62,455 bases of DNA, taken from NCBI GenBank assembly GCA_023439545.1, contig JAEXNT010000086.1, positions 1-62,455 on the forward strand, read 5' to 3'. Each line of letters starts with the position of its first letter. Position 1 is the stretch's first letter. Position numbers and translations under genes: made by a program. Below, in pieces: positions 1-7,424 of the stretch. The notes under the pieces are model-generated. The model worked only from the letters and a program-made list of their open reading frames with translations, was not told the DNA's origin and ran no database searches. Origin of the DNA: Bacillota bacterium. Its GTDB lineage: Bacteria > Bacillota > Clostridia > Acetivibrionales > DTU013.

Positions 1-61
1 ACCGCGGTTTCGTTCATTGACAATTATCTAAAATTTGGCAGGGTTCATACATAAATTTTGG

Positions 62-97
62 CTCAAGCACTCAATCACAGCTTGAGTCTTTTTTTCT
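62..97 (+). terminator. Rho-independent terminator
   Basis: Arms CTCAAGC (62-68) and GCTTGAG (80-86) enclose an 11-nt loop and are followed by a T-rich run, TCTTTTTTTC. The orientation suits a plus-strand gene that ends to the left of the window. Nothing else convincing is visible in bases 1-237. Confidence 0.7.
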
Positions 98-237
98 GCC
101 AAACTTCAGATAATTCACTACTCAATACATTCGATAGGGTTATCCCAGACGATATGACTGATGTAAAGAAAGAAAATAATATTTTGTCAATTTCTATTTA
201 CACAAAACTCAAGACAGCTTTGTGTTCGCCGCAGCCA

Positions 238-885
238 TTAATTTTGGGCGCCGAGCATACTTTGCAATGTCAACCTGGCTACAAGAATTTTCAGGTGCCT
301 GATGAAATTCCTGTTCCTGTCCGCCAGTTTCAAGCCAGCCCTGTATTTGCCGCTGTTTTCGAAGCAGTAGACCACTTCGCATTTTATTTCATATTCAATA
401 TTATCCAGTGGGAGCTTGAAGGAAAGTATCGCTCCTACAGGGACCTCGTGCTCGCATATTACACCGATCCCTCCCATGGACAGATCGACCACGATCAGCT
501 CCAACGGATCCATCAGCAATGTAGGTTCGGAATCAAAGCTTTCAAACAGGGTGCTACACCATATTTTATGCATATAAAGCACTCTGGCATACAATCTTCT
601 GTCCGCCAGCAGCTTACCGTCCAGCCTGCTCAAAACCGCGTGTTCGTTGCCCCAGTCCTTTTCATAAAACAGCTTGCGTTCGGGCGGCTCCTTTATCGCA
701 GGCTCCTGTGCCGCTGGCTGTTGTTCGGCAGGCCCTTGTAAAGCAGGCTCCTGTGCGGACTCCTGCTCCATTATCACCCGCGATTCCGGCTCCTGTAGCG
801 CCGCTTCCTGCATTGCCGGTTCGTTGGCCGGTTCCCGGGTTGCATCATCTTTTCTATTGCCGATAACCATTATATTAGGTTTCAT
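238..885 (-). CDS. PilZ-domain protein with a repetitive acidic N-terminal tail
   Basis: A 215-residue cytoplasmic protein. The C-terminal half is a PilZ domain, the c-di-GMP receptor fold: R97-LYA-R101 supplies the RxxxR arginines and D134-L-S136-M-G-G139 the (D/N)xSxxG motif, followed by alternating beta strands to about residue 195. Residues 17-70 are a low-complexity linker built from repeated EPA, QEPA and QQPA units rich in Glu, Pro, Ala and Gln, probably disordered. There is no signal peptide or membrane segment. The ATG at 885 follows GAGGT. No cyclase, phosphodiesterase or motility gene is adjacent, but the neighbouring genes encode a SipW-type surface-protein module, so a role in c-di-GMP control of matrix or surface structures is reasonable but inferred. 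The domain call is firm. Confidence 0.85.
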   Translation of the reverse strand: MKPNIMVIGNRKDDATREPANEPAMQEAALQEPESRVIMEQESAQEPALQGPAEQQPAAQEPAIKEPPERKLFYEKDWGNEHAVLSRLDGKLLADRRLYARVLYMHKIWCSTLFESFDSEPTLLMDPLELIVVDLSMGGIGVICEHEVPVGAILSFKLPLDNIEYEIKCEVVYCFENSGKYRAGLKLADRNRNFIRHLKILVARLTLQSMLGAQN

Positions 886-1129
886 AATTCAGACCTCAAG
901 TCTCTCAACACCTCGAATGGCGCCAGACAATACACTGCTATCTATATCTTACCATGCGGCTCAACGCTGCATAAATAGCGCATTCTCCTTATTATTCATA
1001 GGACTATCATACTATAAAATTGAATCACTGATTCCTGGAAATAAGATTTCCTTACCAATCGGCGGGGTGGATCTGAACATGAGCATGACTTTATTCGTAA
1101 AAGATGTTCTTGTAGCATAACCGACGCAA

Positions 1130-1750
1130 CTATTCCTGCGAAATTTCTTCTGCCAGTTTCAGTTCGAGATTAACTGCCGCAGTCAAGTTTTCCAATTCAT
1201 CGCCTGACTGCTCATCCATATGAAGAGTATATTTCAAATCGATTGTGTCCTTTCCCGGAATGCGGATATTGTAATTCATCTCTTCCCCACTCGGATCCCC
1301 GACGGGAAGTCCGCCATAACTGGGCATTTGAGAAAAACTTCTTTCAGTAAAAAGGGGTTGATCGAATACAAGGAACCTTCCTTTACTAACTGTTAATTTC
1401 ATATTATCCAGAAAGGATTGATAGACGGAATCTGGATTAAATCCTGATTGATATCCCGTTAGCATTACATTAACGCCAAGATCTTTTAAAGTAACAGTTC
1501 TGTAGTTATTATAGATCCGAATGATTCCATCTACCTCCATATCGGGATACCATAGTTCATTCCCGAACAGATTTCCGGTATAGGTAGTTTGGCCGTTGCC
1601 ATCTATGGTTATCGTAACATCAGGGCTGCTCAGGCTGGTATTGGCATATGTTAATGTAATAAAACCGAAACAAAATAAGATCGCGATGAGTGATAAAATG
1701 ACCTTAACGTTTCTTTTATGCTTCTTTCCATTTTCAGACAATGCCGACAC
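1130..1750 (-). CDS. Small exported or anchored protein of the SipW locus
   Basis: A 206-residue protein with a charged N-terminus (KKHKR, residues 9-13), a hydrophobic segment at about 15-36 ending near TYAN, and a beta-rich remainder. The passage around residues 65-85 (NELWYPDMEVDGIIRIYNNY) resembles the strand after the signal in TasA/camelysin-type proteins, where a phrase of the type PGD-x-x-x-G-x-I-x-I-x-N is usual. No enzyme motif is visible. The start is uncertain: GTG at 1750 is used, but the only strong ribosome site (GGGAGG, 1806-1811) precedes an 8-codon frame, ATG at 1794, that stops at 1768. It lies 136 bp after the DUF5305-like gene on the same strand and probably belongs to its transcript. 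A minor subunit or anchor of the surface structure is a guess. Confidence 0.6.
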   Translation of the reverse strand: MSALSENGKKHKRNVKVILSLIAILFCFGFITLTYANTSLSSPDVTITIDGNGQTTYTGNLFGNELWYPDMEVDGIIRIYNNYRTVTLKDLGVNVMLTGYQSGFNPDSVYQSFLDNMKLTVSKGRFLVFDQPLFTERSFSQMPSYGGLPVGDPSGEEMNYNIRIPGKDTIDLKYTLHMDEQSGDELENLTAAVNLELKLAEEISQE

Positions 1751-1886
1751 CCCATTTGCATTTGCATCTAGTTTGAGTTTATTCTACCAAACATTCGAGT
1801 TATTTCCTCCCTACTAAAAAGGTATTAGCATTAATCCTTTTGACCTATTATAGATACTACTTAAGTAGTATTCCAGCAAAGCAAAA

Positions 1887-3062
1887 CTAAGCTTTGATAT
1901 CCTCACCCGCACCCGGTTTGGAGTCATTCCTGCCTATCCATACACCAACCCCGTCTTTTTCCTTCTGTGAATTTTCAATGTATTCCCACAAATCAAAAAG
2001 ATACAACCAATTCTCATCGTAGACTAAAAACTTGGAAATAGAACTGCTGTCCGGATCGTAAACATAGAGAACCGGCTTTTGAACCTCGTCAGCGATCCTG
2101 ATCAGATCCTCCATGGTCCTAACGACCCTGCACTGCCCGGGGTCACCCTTTACCGGACCGGTTAACGCTACCAGACGGTTACCGTATACCTTGAATATCC
2201 TGTTCAGCATTTTTTTCTGCTCACTTTCAGGGGGATTTGATTTGGTGAGAAAAACAATCAGCAGTAAACCTGCGATACAGACGGCAGCTGCCGCTCCGTA
2301 AATTATAAGTAAAAGCTTGTTTACAGGAAGTTGTACCTTTTTGATCTGCTCAATTGCTCCGGGTTTTTCTGCCGACTCATTTTTTGTTATAGTAAAGCTA
2401 TTCTTGCCTAACGGTATTGTCAGGAATTGCGTGACATTCTCTTCTACAGGCCCGTATTCGGTATCTGCCTTAACCTTGGCATCCATTGTAACAACCAGCC
2501 TGGTTGGCGTGCTCAGTTTCGTTATTTCGATAACCTTCTGGGCAAAGTCATTATAATCCGGGTAGCTCAGAGATACCTCCCTTTTTATCGAAAGAGCCTT
2601 ATCGTTCTTTTCCAGTATAGTTGAAGGCACAAGTACATATTCCTTCCTCCAGATCGTTTTCACCTCTGTTTTTTTGTCTCCGGCTTCTTGTGTATTTGTG
2701 CCATAGTTCTTCTCAGTGTCTTCCATTCCTTCAACTGCGGCAATAATATCATAGCTTCCTTCAAAATCGGATGGTTTTCCGCCAGAAAAATCATACTGGA
2801 AAACGGCGCGGACTGAATCCGTAAATGCCGTTATATAAGTACCTCCTTGGTCCAACTCCTTCTCTGTATATAGCATATTCGGCTTCAAGACCACTTTATA
2901 ATCGATGCTGCCTTTTGTACTGTATTTATATAGTTCTGTCTTTGCTTCCAAATATTTTGGGACAGTGAGCTCTACTGCGAATAACCCTGAAAGGGCTGCA
3001 ATCAGAATAATGCAAACAATAATTACCGTTTTTCGTAAATTTTTATTTATTACTCTTTTCAT
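1887..3062 (-). CDS. DUF5305-like bitopic membrane protein
   Basis: A 391-residue protein with an N-terminal membrane segment (about 11-31), a roughly 215-residue extracellular beta-rich domain, a second membrane segment (about 250-272) and a cytoplasmic tail of about 120 residues. The extracellular part has the look of DUF5305: the KYSTKGSIDYKVVLKPN strand at about 46-62, a LYTEKELDQGGTYITAFTD stretch, then the VEENVTQFLTIPLG strand before the second membrane span. DUF5305 proteins are commonly found beside SipW-type signal peptidases, as here. The tail contains a RVVRTMEDLIRIADE-type alpha/beta stretch of unknown function. Start ATG at 3062 with GGAG seven bases upstream. It is divergent from the plus-strand SipW substrates across 311 bp. 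A role in assembling, anchoring or sensing the exported fibre proteins is inferred; no catalytic motif is seen. Confidence 0.65.
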   Translation of the reverse strand: MKRVINKNLRKTVIIVCIILIAALSGLFAVELTVPKYLEAKTELYKYSTKGSIDYKVVLKPNMLYTEKELDQGGTYITAFTDSVRAVFQYDFSGGKPSDFEGSYDIIAAVEGMEDTEKNYGTNTQEAGDKKTEVKTIWRKEYVLVPSTILEKNDKALSIKREVSLSYPDYNDFAQKVIEITKLSTPTRLVVTMDAKVKADTEYGPVEENVTQFLTIPLGKNSFTITKNESAEKPGAIEQIKKVQLPVNKLLLIIYGAAAAVCIAGLLLIVFLTKSNPPESEQKKMLNRIFKVYGNRLVALTGPVKGDPGQCRVVRTMEDLIRIADEVQKPVLYVYDPDSSSISKFLVYDENWLYLFDLWEYIENSQKEKDGVGVWIGRNDSKPGAGEDIKA

Positions 3063-3373
3063 AATTTTACTCCATTCATAATTATATGTAATATTCTACC
3101 ATATATTTTGTTTTTTCCTACATAATGGAAATAAAATATTCAATAACTATTGTTTTAACTGGTACAAAAGTAGTACGTCGTTATTCATTCGTCCCAAGTC
3201 GGAATACACGGAGGGAGTAAAAAAGACTACACCTTCAGGTGAAGCAGAAATAACAGGATAAAACTATAATGAAAATGAAATTGCAGCGGACTGAGACCTG
3301 CTACGCCGGCAGAAGGATACTGTCTGGTGCATTAAACGTGAACTTTGAAAAATAAATTAAAGGAGATTTTATC
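3063..3373. promoter_or_regulatory. Divergent promoter region of the SipW module
   Basis: This 311-bp gap separates the minus-strand DUF5305-like gene from the plus-strand exported-protein gene, so promoters for both directions must lie here. A TATAAT at 3265-3270 on plus has no good -35 box and would leave a leader of about 95 nt. GC-rich segments at 3285-3345 can fold, for example CGCCGG near 3305 with CTGGTG near 3333. I compared the stretch with the c-di-GMP-I and -II aptamer consensus from memory and found no match. AAAGGAG at 3359-3365 is the ribosome site for the gene at 3374. Confidence 0.4.
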
Positions 3374-4060
3374 ATGAAGAAGACAAGATTTTTGGTCCTT
3401 GCCCTGGCTGTAGCAATTATGATGGTTGGCGCTGGTTATGCATGGTGGAGCGAATCGGTTCAGGTTAATACGACTGTTGCAACCGGCTATCTGGATGTAG
3501 ACGCACAGAACGGCTGTGCCTATGTGGAATATTTAACTAAAGATTTGACTCATTTTGGCCAGCCTTATTATACTGCTGATATTAATAATTATGCAACTGC
3601 AGGTATTGCTATAACTCCCCCTGAAAGTATTAACGATAATGATACGGTAAATATTACTTTCACAGATATGTATCCGGGTTCGAGAGGAACCGCCAAATTT
3701 GATGTCGTTAATAACAGTACAATGGCAGTAAAACTAGTTAGGTGCATGGCAGCTACGTTATCTGGCGACTTAAATATTTGCAAGGTGACAATAACACCGA
3801 AATTCGTAAATGAAAATCCTGGACCAGATTCAACCATTGATCTTGTTCCTGTAATTCAGAACGGGCAATTGGTAGGTTTCTCAATGCCCGATGGACGTGA
3901 TGATATTAATTTCGCTAAGAGCGATAAATTGGAAGTAACCGTCATAGCTGAAGTTGACAAAACCCTTGGTAATCCTAATGGGATGGATGGTGAGAGAGGT
4001 AATCTTGCATTGAGTTTGTCTCCCAAGTTTGTTCAGTTTAATGATTTTGAAACAAGGTAA
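3374..4060 (+). CDS. SipW-dependent exported protein, probable major subunit
   Basis: A 228-residue protein with a SipW-type signal: basic start MKKTR, hydrophobic core, then GAGYAWWSESVQVNTTVATGYLDVD at about 20-44, the pattern described for proteins cleaved by SipW (as with TasA and TapA). The mature part is beta-rich with DMYPGSRGTAKFDVVNNS at about 97-114, the usual PG-x-x-x-x-x-F-x-V-x-N-x-S strand of this family. It ends in QFNDFETR and shares the QFNDFE tail with the next gene. It contains no LPxTG motif. The next gene encodes a shorter-spaced paralogue after a terminator-like hairpin, suggesting this is the more abundant product. It is presumably an extracellular fibre or matrix subunit. 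Start ATG at 3374 follows AAAGGAG. Confidence 0.8.
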   Translation: MKKTRFLVLALAVAIMMVGAGYAWWSESVQVNTTVATGYLDVDAQNGCAYVEYLTKDLTHFGQPYYTADINNYATAGIAITPPESINDNDTVNITFTDMYPGSRGTAKFDVVNNSTMAVKLVRCMAATLSGDLNICKVTITPKFVNENPGPDSTIDLVPVIQNGQLVGFSMPDGRDDINFAKSDKLEVTVIAEVDKTLGNPNGMDGERGNLALSLSPKFVQFNDFETR

Positions 4061-4070
4061 GTTAAGTTAT

Positions 4071-4101
4071 AAAGCAGGGGCTTTTAGTCCCTGCTTTTAT
4101 T
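4071..4101 (+). terminator. Terminator or attenuator between the two SipW substrates
   Basis: Perfect 9-bp arms AAAGCAGGG (4071-4079) and CCCTGCTTT (4089-4097) followed by TTTATTCT. It sits 10 bp after the stop of the first exported-protein gene and 35 bp before the start of the second, so partial termination would give more of the first product than the second. Confidence 0.75.
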
Positions 4102-4135
4102 CTAAAAAACAATTATTAAGAGAAAGGGATAAATT

Positions 4136-4843
4136 ATGAACAGAATTAAAATCCTCACTCTTATCTTACTCCTCTCAACCATTTTGCTGGGGGCCGGGTA
4201 TGCTTACTGGAGCGAATCAGTGACAATAACCGGTACGGTGTCTACCGGCGAACTGAAAGTAGAGCTTATACCTTATGACCAGATTGATGATGTAATGCCT
4301 CCATATGTTATCATTAACGGAATGCCGCTGTACTCCAGACCGTCCAGGCTGCCTTTCGATATATCCCCTGATAAGCATACCCTTATTGCAGGTTTTAAGG
4401 ATATATTCCCTGGCACATTCTACGCCGTTCCTTTTAGAATGGACAACAAGGGTAGCATTCCAGCCGTACTGAAACGTTGCAGTATCGTTTATGACATTGA
4501 CGATAACGGAGACCTTCTGGGCCAGTTGGAGAACAATTTAATTATCAATCATTTGGAAATGAATGTGTACAGCAAGGATAATGAGTTAAAAACTACAATA
4601 CCATTTATAGATGGTCTCTCACCAGTTAAGCTGGTTGATTTGGAAAGTAAAATAAATAGCACCCTGGCCATTAAGAAAATACGGCTTGAACCAGGTGAAC
4701 GGATGCAACTGTCAAGCAATGGAGATATTATGGGTGGTTTTATTAGCTTCCTCTTCAGCGGTGGGTTTGATAACAACTTTGAAAACAAGCAGTTCTCAGT
4801 TAAAATCAACTTGGACTGGAGACAATTTAACGATTTCGAATAA
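4136..4843 (+). CDS. SipW-dependent exported protein, probable minor subunit
   Basis: A 235-residue paralogue of the preceding gene. The signal region LLGAGYAYWSESVTITGTVSTGELKVE (about 18-44) is a textbook SipW-dependent signal with AYWSE after the hydrophobic core. The mature part repeats the family layout: FKDIFPGTFYAVPFRMDNKGSIPAVLK at about 89-115, beta strands, and a C-terminal DWRQFNDFE. The first and last segments resemble the upstream gene most; the middle diverges. AGAAAGGG precedes the ATG at 4136. Its own terminator follows at 4866. A likely role is a minor, capping or anchoring subunit of the extracellular structure built from the product at 3374; this is inferred from paralogy and the intervening attenuator. 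Confidence 0.8.
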   Translation: MNRIKILTLILLLSTILLGAGYAYWSESVTITGTVSTGELKVELIPYDQIDDVMPPYVIINGMPLYSRPSRLPFDISPDKHTLIAGFKDIFPGTFYAVPFRMDNKGSIPAVLKRCSIVYDIDDNGDLLGQLENNLIINHLEMNVYSKDNELKTTIPFIDGLSPVKLVDLESKINSTLAIKKIRLEPGERMQLSSNGDIMGGFISFLFSGGFDNNFENKQFSVKINLDWRQFNDFE

Positions 4844-4865
4844 TACAGATTTAAAAATTATTATT

Positions 4866-4913
4866 GGACCTTCTGGAAATCAGATGAATTCTGACAAGGG
4901 GGTCCTTTTTATT
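4866..4913 (+). terminator. Rho-independent terminator of the plus-strand pair
   Basis: GGACC (4866-4870) pairs with GGTCC (4901-4905), followed by TTTTTATT. The loop is long and contains a smaller CAGA/TCTG pairing. It ends the plus-strand transcript before the convergent signal peptidase gene. Confidence 0.6.
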
Positions 4914-4985
4914 ACGCAGATAATTTTCAAAAGATATCTCAAAGGTTATCTCCAGACTCTCTTTTTCAGAGCCTCCCCATATTTT

Positions 4986-6191
4986 CTAAAAAATAACCTT
5001 ATCAAGCGGCACATCCTTCCTCTGCTTTAATAAAAGTGTCGGCCAACCGATTTTGGGTACGATCTGAACAACCCTGCCTTTAACATTTTCAGGCAATACC
5101 AGGTCGGTATCCTCCGTATTGTTGTTATCTCCCTTTGTCCTATAACCCTTTCCGTTTTGTCCCTCAACAATTTCGATAATCCTGTGGGAGACCAGAAAAT
5201 CTTCCATTCTGAACTGGATGATGTCCCCTTTCTTTAACTTATCAATCTCTTTTTCATTTCGAACTTTTTCCACAAGGATCACATCTCCCGGCATAATAAG
5301 AGGTTCCATACTGCCTGTGGCAATTACGGAAGGATAAATAGGGAACACGCCTACAGAAAACCAGATAATACCTATAGAAAGCAGACTGGTTACCATCCAT
5401 CCCAGAATACCCTCCTTCTTTTCGTTCCTTTTTAGCATTCTCTTTTCTTTCAAAAAGATATTCTGTATGGCTGCAAAGAAAAAAACAGGGCACATGACGC
5501 CTATCAATGCGGTTGCGACCCAATTAAGGTTCGGCAGAATCGGGGATAACCAGTGAAAGCCCTGAAGTATCCCCATATAGGAGGCGGAAGCAATAATGCC
5601 TCCTATAAATGATAGATATGTTGCAAGCAGGCTCTGACATAAATCGGGCAATAAATGCTGTGCCAGAAATTCCACCGCTTCCTGTAGTCCGGATAACCCC
5701 GTAAATTTGGTTACGGGATATTCCGGCAAAGTCATGAAGATCGAAAAAAATATAATCAGGACCAATCTTTCCTTTTTAACAAAAGTATTGACAATATAAA
5801 ACCTGGCCGATTCTCTTCCAATGATCATGGAACCTATAGACAGGATATTCAGCAGAATACCTGGAACAGTATGGCTATAGGGACTCTTACCGAAGCTAAA
5901 AAAGAGTCCTGCACAGATCTGAACCGCTATAAAAATTATCGCAAATATGATACTCCACCAAACGATACCTTCTCTAGCCCTAATAGAAGATTTGCAGCGA
6001 GCCCTGGGGAAGAGACGCACCATTACTGCCAAACCAATCCATAAAAAGGGTTTGATAATATTCCCATAAATCTCATAAGAGATATACTTACTGATAGTAA
6101 TACTATCCAGAAAACATATCAGCAGAATAAAGAAGACCAACAAGAGGCAACCCCTTTTTGTTGGCCGGGTAGGTATGTATTTTTGCTGCAT
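4986..6191 (-). CDS. sipW: SipW-type signal peptidase I with a multi-pass N-terminal membrane domain
   Basis: A 401-residue membrane protease. Residues 285-400 form the S26 signal peptidase domain of the ER/SipW type: nucleophile S294 in TGSMEP, H336 in SHRI where bacterial-type enzymes have lysine, and the KGDNN motif with D355. A TM helix at about 266-288 precedes the catalytic Ser. Unlike ordinary SipW (about 190 residues), the first 245 residues form about seven membrane segments (14-34, 44-62, 79-98, 110-125, 143-155, 190-208, 226-248) linked by short basic loops. It should cleave the AYWSE-type signals of the two plus-strand proteins that converge on it. ATG at 6191 follows GGGGG. The LuxR regulator ends 31 bp upstream, so the two may share a transcript. 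Confidence 0.88.
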   Translation of the reverse strand: MQQKYIPTRPTKRGCLLLVFFILLICFLDSITISKYISYEIYGNIIKPFLWIGLAVMVRLFPRARCKSSIRAREGIVWWSIIFAIIFIAVQICAGLFFSFGKSPYSHTVPGILLNILSIGSMIIGRESARFYIVNTFVKKERLVLIIFFSIFMTLPEYPVTKFTGLSGLQEAVEFLAQHLLPDLCQSLLATYLSFIGGIIASASYMGILQGFHWLSPILPNLNWVATALIGVMCPVFFFAAIQNIFLKEKRMLKRNEKKEGILGWMVTSLLSIGIIWFSVGVFPIYPSVIATGSMEPLIMPGDVILVEKVRNEKEIDKLKKGDIIQFRMEDFLVSHRIIEIVEGQNGKGYRTKGDNNNTEDTDLVLPENVKGRVVQIVPKIGWPTLLLKQRKDVPLDKVIF

Positions 6192-6222
6192 TTATAGTAC
6201 CCCCAATATTTTTGCCTTAAAA

Positions 6223-6840
6223 TCAGTACCTGACTGCCGACAGATTATTAGCATAAAGCGCGGCCTCAGTTCTGCGACTATACCCAAGTTTCGACAGAAT
6301 GCAGCTGATATGCTTTTTCACCGTATGCTCCGAAATAAAAAGTTTAGTAGCTATCTGGCTGTTGGACAGTCCTTTCCCCAGTTCAAACAGCACCTCCTGT
6401 TCTCTAACCGTAAGCCGATCCGATTTATATTCAAGTGTTTCCGACTTATATTGCAGCAATTCCGGGTCGATGAACCTTTTGCCTCTTGCCACAATATGAA
6501 AGGCATATACGATATCTTCAATAAAGGAATCCTTTAAAATATACCCATCCACACCCAACATCTGAGAACGAAAGAAGTCTTCCTTTCTGGAGGATGAGGT
6601 AAGTATAATGATCCTGGTAGAAAGCGCTTTGCTTTTAACCCTGCTGACAATTTCCATTCCGTCTTCCTGGCCCAATCTTAAGTCGATGATACAGATTTCA
6701 GGATTTCGACTGGCGATCAGGTTCACTGCCTCCTCGACATTCGAGGCTTCCAACACTTCATCGATCCCCTTTTCCATAATAAGGGTAGCTGACAGTCCTT
6801 TCCTCACAAGGGGATGATCATCTGCAATTAACACTTTCAT
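6223..6840 (-). CDS. NarL/LuxR-family response regulator
   Basis: A 205-residue two-component regulator. Residues 1-118 are a receiver domain with the acidic pair D7/D8, phospho-acceptor D53 (IIDLR), the switch Thr/Ser in ILTSSS and Lys in YILKDS. Residues 138-200 are a LuxR helix-turn-helix (LTVREQEVLFELGKGLSNSQIATKLFISEHTVKKHISCILSK, split here for reading). Start ATG at 6840 with GGAGAAG. No intact histidine kinase is adjacent: only a short frame resembling a kinase C-terminus overlaps its start (see 6819-7018). It lies directly upstream of the signal peptidase gene and probably controls the surface-protein module, but this is inference from position. The cognate kinase may be unlinked. 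Confidence 0.9.
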   Translation of the reverse strand: MKVLIADDHPLVRKGLSATLIMEKGIDEVLEASNVEEAVNLIASRNPEICIIDLRLGQEDGMEIVSRVKSKALSTRIIILTSSSRKEDFFRSQMLGVDGYILKDSFIEDIVYAFHIVARGKRFIDPELLQYKSETLEYKSDRLTVREQEVLFELGKGLSNSQIATKLFISEHTVKKHISCILSKLGYSRRTEAALYANNLSAVRY

Positions 6841-7018
6841 ACAATCTTCTCCATACTATTTCGAATATTGGGAAAGTCTGGTCCAATTCCGATTCCTTTT
6901 CCAATCTTACTTCGAACACGGTATTCCCGTTAAGTGAATCTGTCATCCAATCTCTTTTGGATACCTGGCATTGACATCCACCCTTTAATTTCCAATTATA
7001 CGCTACATTTACTATTAT
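6819..7018 (-). pseudogene. Possible C-terminal relic of a sensor histidine kinase
   Basis: Upstream of and overlapping the response regulator start, in another frame, about 65 codons remain open. They include MTDSLNGNTVFEVRLEKE, which resembles the last strand of a kinase ATPase domain (GKGTTFxVxLP). The frame ends in TGA overlapping the regulator ATG region, the arrangement expected for a translationally coupled kinase-regulator pair. A stop just upstream and the lack of N, G1 and G2 boxes show that no kinase can be made. The match is short, so this is tentative. The rest of the 584-bp gap 6841-7424 holds an AT-rich stretch and the OmpR relic at 7172. Confidence 0.4.
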
Positions 7019-7171
7019 TCACATTATCTGTATTTTATAATACATTAAAGCGATTAACTTTTTTGTAGAATTATATATTGAAAAAACAATATTATCTCTT
7101 TTTTTTCAATATAAAGTTGCATAAAATACCATATGCTTTCTTTGGGAATGAAGCTTTATAGGATTTTGTGA

Positions 7172-7324
7172 AAAGACCGGCTGTTCGGCAGAATATGGGG
7201 CATGGAAGCCCTCGGCTATACAACGACGGTGACCGTTGAAATAGGCAAGATCAGGGACAAGATGGGGAAAGACCCTAAAAGTCCCCAGTATTTAGAGACT
7301 GTCTGGGGCGCGGGTTGCCGCTCA
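7172..7324 (+). pseudogene. Relic of an OmpR-family winged-helix domain
   Basis: On plus, a stop at 7169 is followed by an open frame reading KDRLFGRIWGMEALGY, then TTTVTVEIGKIRDKMGKD and PKSPQYLETVWGAGCRS. This is the C-terminal winged helix of an OmpR/PhoB-type regulator, where the intact consensus is a VWG-x-x-x-x-G start, a TVxVHIxxLRxK helix, then a Y-[IL]-x-TVWG-x-GYRF hairpin. Receiver domain and the first half of the DNA-binding domain are missing, His of VHI is Glu, and Tyr of GYRF is Cys, so it is a decayed fragment. The frame runs on into the clpP 3' end without meaning. It lies on the strand opposite to its neighbours. Confidence 0.75.
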
Positions 7325-7424
7325 GGATGTGAACTGTTCGGTCTGTACAAAGCAGTAGATGCGCAGGCTATCGTTCAGAATGTGTACCGCCTGGCCCTGT
7401 TCAAACAAGGCTGTAGCAGTTTCC

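Noticed and set aside
58..741. A 227-codon open frame on plus opposite the PilZ gene
   Set aside because: It is antisense to a well-supported PilZ gene, has low-complexity Arg/Leu/Cys at its end from the repeat codons, and no ribosome site or domain.
674..1120. A 148-codon plus-strand frame over the PilZ 5' end and following gap
   Set aside because: Most of it mirrors the EPA repeat; the remaining part shows no domain, and codon use is unlike neighbours.
3063..3373. Possible c-di-GMP riboswitch upstream of the SipW substrates
   Set aside because: The leader is foldable and the PilZ context is suggestive, but the conserved GEMM-I and c-di-GMP-II core bases are not found.
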